Program-made: the position numbers and the translations under genes
The notes under the pieces: model-generated
The model's database searches: none
Told to the model about the DNA's origin: nothing
What the model saw: only the letters and a program-made list of their open reading frames with translations
Part shown: piece by piece, positions 32,493-35,642 of the stretch
How the letters are laid out: every line of letters begins with the position of its first letter
Position numbering within the stretch: position 1 is the first letter of the stretch
DNA from: JAFDZV01 sp966128725
Lineage (GTDB): Bacteria > Bacteroidota > Ignavibacteria > OLB7
Length of the DNA stretch: 35,642 bases
Assembly (NCBI GenBank): GCA_966128725.1
Contig: CBHYLN010000045.1
Coordinates: 1 to 35,642, forward strand
Reading direction: 5' to 3'

Positions 32493-34324
32493 AGATCATA
32501 CGTCGCCTTCTTCCCTTCCTTCGCCCGTACGTGCCGCTGCTGGTGCTCACGGTTATCCTGAGCGCCATGCTTTCGGCGCTCAGTGCCGCATCGATTGCCG
32601 TGATATGGCCGGTGATGAAGGTGATCTTTCCGCAGGCTCCGGCATCGCCCACCCCGGCGGTGGCCGATACAACCGGCATTGGCGGTTGGTTGAACGGGAT
32701 AAAGGACTGGTTGCTGCAAACCATGCAGCAGTTCGTGATCGTTCAGAACGACACATTGCTTTCACTGCGCAATCTGTGTTTCCTGGTGGTGGGAATATTC
32801 CTGCTGAAGAACATCGTGAAGTACGTTACCTATGTGCTGAACACGGTGATCGAGGAGCGCATGATGAAGGATGTGCGCGACACGCTGTTCAACCGGGCGG
32901 TGAACCTTTCGCTGGACTTCTTCAACACCAAGCGTTCCGGCGATCTGATCTCGGTGGTTACCAACGACGTGGGCACAATGAACAGCGCCCTTACACCGAT
33001 GCTTGGCACGCTGATCCGCGAACCGATGCAGGCGCTGCTGATGCTGGTGGGATTGCTGGTGATCTCCCCCACGCTTACGTTGATCGCCTTCTCAACCAGC
33101 ATTCTTTCGGTGCTGGCAATCCGATTCCTCACGCGCTACATCAAGCGTTACTCGCGCCGCATCCAGAATGCGCTGGCCGAGATCACAAGCCGCCTGCAGG
33201 AGAGTTTTCAGAATATCAGGATCATCAAGGGCTTTGCCGCCGAGAAATACGAGAGCGCTCGCTTCGCACGCGAGACACGGTCGTACGTGCTCTCCGCGCA
33301 GAAGCATTCGATCGTGGTGAACCTGATGAACCCGGTCAACGAGATATTCGCGATCGTGGCCCTGTCGGTGGTGTTGTACACCGGCGGCAGTCAGGTGGCC
33401 GGTGGCGCGATGAAGGCCGACGAGCTATTCACGTTCCTGTTTCTGCTGTTCGCGATCATGCAACCGGTGGTGAACACGCTTGGCATCCCGGCCACCGTGC
33501 AACGTGGGCTGTACGCGGCCGAGCGCGTGCTGGCGGTGATGGATGCCACGCCAACAATTGTTGGCGGCGAAAACCGGGCCGAGGCACTGCGCAACGAGCT
33601 CCAATTGCTGAACGTGAGTTTCAGCTATCGGGTTGGGCATCCGGTGATCCGCGATGTGACGCTCACGGTAAAACGCGGCCAGACACTGGCATTGGTGGGG
33701 CCATCCGGCGGCGGGAAATCAACGCTGGTGGATCTTGTGATCCGGCTGTACGATCCCATCAGCGGCGGCATCTATCTGGATGGTGTTGATATCCGCACGT
33801 TCGAGCTGGAAAGCTACCATTCGATGTTCGGTATCGTGACCCAGGAATCGATCCTGTTCAACGACTCGGTGCGGAATAACATCGCGTACGGTCTGGAGAA
33901 CGTTACGCACGAGCAGGTGGTGGCCGCCGCGCGCGCTGCCAACGCATACGATTTTATCGAGCGGCTTCCGCAGGGCTTCGATACGCCGATCGGCGATCGT
34001 GGCGTGCTGCTCTCCGGTGGCCAACGGCAACGCCTGGCAATCGCGCGCGCGCTTGCCCGCGACCCGCAGATCCTCCTGTTCGACGAGGCCACCAGCGCGC
34101 TGGACACCGAGTCCGAAATGCTGGTGCAGGAAGCCATCAATACGTTGCTGGAGGACCGCACCGCCATCGTGATCGCGCACCGGCTGTCCACCATCAAACA
34201 CGCGCACATGATCGCGGTTGTGGAGGACGGCGCAATCGTGGAGTACGGCACACATGAGGAATTGCTGGCGCTCGGCAATCTCTACAAACGCCTGCACGAC
34301 GTCCAGTTCCGCGAAGAATCCTGA
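32489..34324 (+). CDS. MsbA-like ABC exporter (second paralogue)
   Basis: This is a half-transporter expected to dimerise and flip a lipid-linked product, plausibly the glycolipid modified by the upstream glycosyltransferase. The 611-residue protein has membrane segments between about 15 and 330, with a loop of about 45 residues rich in Pro, Ala and Thr after the first (residues 48-90), and an ATPase domain with Walker A GPSGGGKST (404-412), LSGGQ (508-512), Walker B ILLFDE (528-533) and switch His564. The ATG overlaps the stop of the glycosyltransferase. It is clearly diverged from the exporter at 8107-9972 (different N-terminus and loop), so the two are not a recent duplication. Confidence 0.94.
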   Translation: MKIIRRLLPFLRPYVPLLVLTVILSAMLSALSAASIAVIWPVMKVIFPQAPASPTPAVADTTGIGGWLNGIKDWLLQTMQQFVIVQNDTLLSLRNLCFLVVGIFLLKNIVKYVTYVLNTVIEERMMKDVRDTLFNRAVNLSLDFFNTKRSGDLISVVTNDVGTMNSALTPMLGTLIREPMQALLMLVGLLVISPTLTLIAFSTSILSVLAIRFLTRYIKRYSRRIQNALAEITSRLQESFQNIRIIKGFAAEKYESARFARETRSYVLSAQKHSIVVNLMNPVNEIFAIVALSVVLYTGGSQVAGGAMKADELFTFLFLLFAIMQPVVNTLGIPATVQRGLYAAERVLAVMDATPTIVGGENRAEALRNELQLLNVSFSYRVGHPVIRDVTLTVKRGQTLALVGPSGGGKSTLVDLVIRLYDPISGGIYLDGVDIRTFELESYHSMFGIVTQESILFNDSVRNNIAYGLENVTHEQVVAAARAANAYDFIERLPQGFDTPIGDRGVLLSGGQRQRLAIARALARDPQILLFDEATSALDTESEMLVQEAINTLLEDRTAIVIAHRLSTIKHAHMIAVVEDGAIVEYGTHEELLALGNLYKRLHDVQFREES

Positions 34325-34366
34325 TGAGGAATTGAGAGTTTGGAGTGATGAATTAGGAGATAAAGG

Positions 34367-34738
34367 ATGACTGCTGGTGAGATTGCAAAGAAACGGCACG
34401 AACTAGCCCTGGCTCATGGTTACAGTCCCGTTCCGTCGCCGGAAAACCAGAAAGTCGGGATAGCGCTAAATGTCCGAACTGCATTGCGCCCCATCCATGG
34501 GGTACGGTGCTTGCCTGAAAACGGCACAACCGGCTGGTATATCTGGGCTGGCGGAGAGATGTCCGAGGATCTTGATTTCTTCAAGCCACTGCATGTTGGT
34601 CATTTGGTCGATTGGTGTCCGGACGTCCTGCCCTATCTGGAACTGCCTCCCGGGTGGCGATTCCTGATTGCACCAGGCTACGAGGATGTCTGGTTCGATC
34701 CGCGAATCGATCTCACCCCAAGTGGATCGGAGGCTTAG
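34367..34738 (+). CDS. Small soluble orphan protein (123 aa), possibly immunity-protein-like
   Basis: The sequence is compact and soluble: a short N-terminal helix (MTAGEIAKKRHELALAHG), then an aromatic-rich domain with GWYIWAGGEMSED, FFKPLHVGHLVDWCPDV and LPPGWRFLIAPGYEDVWFD. This motif style recalls small Imm/DUF2185-like immunity proteins seen singly in many genomes, but I cannot assign a family with certainty. A strong SD (AGGAG, 34355-34359, 7 nt spacing) and good codon use support it. It starts 42 nt after the exporter on the same strand. No matching toxin gene is in view. It borders the repeat-rich end of the window. Confidence 0.75.
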   Translation: MTAGEIAKKRHELALAHGYSPVPSPENQKVGIALNVRTALRPIHGVRCLPENGTTGWYIWAGGEMSEDLDFFKPLHVGHLVDWCPDVLPYLELPPGWRFLIAPGYEDVWFDPRIDLTPSGSEA

Positions 34739-34840
34739 GGTATTCTGCCATTTGCCTCGACAGGCCAACCGAATACAGTCGGCAGCCTATATCCGAGCCT
34801 GCCGATGCCGATCGAGCGGTTTAACATGCGCCCAGTGGCA
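34739..34840. other. Spacer between orphan gene and first repeat copy
   Basis: No gene or strong signal is seen here. It directly precedes the 7-bp tandem tract that opens the first copy of the repeat. Confidence 0.5.
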
Positions 34841-35146
34841 CCATTTCTAATTTTGAATTTCTAATTTCTCATTCCCGCCTCGTAATTCTCTAGAACTGAT
34901 TCACGAGTCCCGCAAACACCTCGCCGGCCAAACTTTGCCAGCATGGCAAAAGGAAGAACGGGACGCACCTACGGCGCTACTACTCGTATGCCAGGTAAAT
35001 GCTACAGACGGGTGGCGCCTACGGCGCCCTGTACGCCCGAATCCAGACAGATACACGGCATCGCTCTATCGAATAAAAGCAGCCATTGCCTTGCCCGGCA
35101 TCACACAGCGTAGCGAGGTCTCCATCCACGAAATCTTCCTCATGCA
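34841..35146. repeat. Long direct repeat, copy 1
   Basis: This non-coding repeat unit begins with a short tract of four 7-bp units (CTAATTT-like, 34847-34874). The 273 nt at 34874-35146 match 35370-35642 without net gaps at about 95% identity by eye. It contains a perfect hairpin TTTGCCA-GCA-TGGCAAA (34934-34950) and GGCGCC-TAC-GGCGCC (35014-35028). The open frame that crosses it (34935-35288) is not protein-like. The 35147-35250 part that follows has no second copy in view. Confidence 0.85.
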
Positions 35147-35250
35147 TCTGCCGAACGACGCCATCTGTCTTTGCTGGGTGGGAATGAACATGTATATATG
35201 TGCCCGATCGAGCCTAACAAAGCGCCCTCAAAATATACTCTTCACATCCA

Positions 35251-35642
35251 CCATTTCTAAATTTGAATTTCTAATTCCTAATTCCTAATTCCTAATTTCT
35301 AATTTCTAATTTCTCATTCGCGCTTCGCTCCCCCCCGAGGCGCACATTTCACACTCACCATTCCTAACTCCCGCTTCGTAATTCTCTAAGACTGATTCAC
35401 GAGTCCCGCAAGCACCTCGCCGGCCGAACTTTGCCAGCATGGCCAAAGGAAGAACGGGACGCACCTACGGCGCTGCTACTCGTATGCCAGATAAATGCTA
35501 CAGACGGGTGGCGCCTACGGCGCCCGGTACGCCCGAATCCAGACAGCTGCGCGGCATCGCTCTATCGAATAAAAGCAGCCATTGCCCTGCCCGGCATCAC
35601 ACAGCGTAGCGAGGTCTCCATCCACGAAATCTTCCTCATGCA
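35251..35642. repeat. Long direct repeat, copy 2 (cut by window edge)
   Basis: The second copy begins with an expanded 7-bp tract (nine units, 35257-35319), has about 50 nt of extra sequence (35320-35369) not found in copy 1, then the 273-nt block at 35370-35642. About a dozen substitutions separate the copies. The hairpin GGCGCC-TAC-GGCGCC is intact (35510-35524), while the TTTGCCA/TGGCAAA stem carries one change. The repeat may continue beyond the window. Confidence 0.85.
35257..35319. repeat. 7-bp tandem repeat tract (CTAATTC/CTAATTT)
   Basis: Nine consecutive 7-bp units: two degenerate units, then CTAATTC three times, CTAATTT three times and CTCATTC. The matching tract in copy 1 (34847-34874) has only four units, so unit number varies. 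It is strongly AT-rich against a GC-rich background. Confidence 0.85.

Noticed and set aside
8107..34324. Recent duplication of the two MsbA-like exporters
   Set aside because: They share family motifs only; N-termini, first loop and ATPase details differ, so they are old paralogues.
34935..35288. 117-codon open frame in the repeat region
   Set aside because: Its sequence is made by the repeat and the 7-bp tract, and it has no SD or domain.
34841..35642. CRISPR array
   Set aside because: The repeats are either 7 bp in pure tandem or 273 bp long; there are no regular spacers and no cas gene.

Overview
The window is GC-rich, densely coded bacterial chromosome with genes on both strands. Three things point to the Bacteroidota/Chlorobiota (FCB) side of the tree: two secreted proteins end in type IX secretion (T9SS)-style C-terminal sorting domains, the 2-oxoacid dehydrogenase E1 is a fused alpha-beta chain, and many starts lack a Shine-Dalgarno (SD) sequence. 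A high-GC member such as Kapabacteria or Ignavibacteria is my best guess; this is inference from gene style, not a database match.

Layout, left to right. 1-3311 (minus): a tripartite efflux operon, tolC-like outer-membrane protein, HlyD/MacA-like adaptor, then a MacB/LolD-like ATPase cut by the window edge. 3582-5741 (minus): fused 2-oxoacid dehydrogenase E1. 5909-8047 (plus): secreted subtilisin-like protease with a T9SS tail. 8107-9972 (plus): MsbA-like ABC exporter. 10054-10881 (minus): peptidoglycan-binding/CHAP amidase-like protein with no signal peptide. 11117-13234 (minus): an ECF42-type sigma factor operon with two YCII/DGPF-domain proteins, preceded by a promoter that fits the published ECF42 motif. 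13391-14851 (minus): a DUF262-HNH nuclease followed directly by about 150 nt of RNA-like stem-loops ending in an intrinsic terminator. 15845-18586 (minus): a large secreted protein with a T9SS tail.

18856-23053 (plus): enolase, a phosphoglucomutase/phosphomannomutase-family enzyme and a GalT/HIT-like nucleotidyltransferase, a sugar-phosphate block. 23120-25662: a small outer-membrane beta-barrel-like protein, a cytoplasmic-looking GH18 protein, and a divergent 110-residue protein of unknown function. 26065-31158 (minus): a LuxR-TPR regulator followed by a DUF4062-P-loop (NACHT/STAND-like)-TPR protein, with a perfect 30-bp palindrome over the start of the first gene. 31254-34324 (plus): glycosyltransferase family 9 and a second MsbA-like exporter with overlapping stop and start, probably cell-surface glycolipid synthesis and export. 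34367-34738: a small orphan protein. 34841 to the right edge: non-coding direct repeats about 95% identical, with a 7-bp tandem tract and conserved hairpins.

The best candidates for something undescribed are the structured RNA beside the DUF262-HNH nuclease, the LuxR-TPR/DUF4062-NTPase-TPR pair with its palindrome, and the repeat family at the right edge. No tRNA, rRNA, CRISPR array, insertion sequence or phage gene was recognised.
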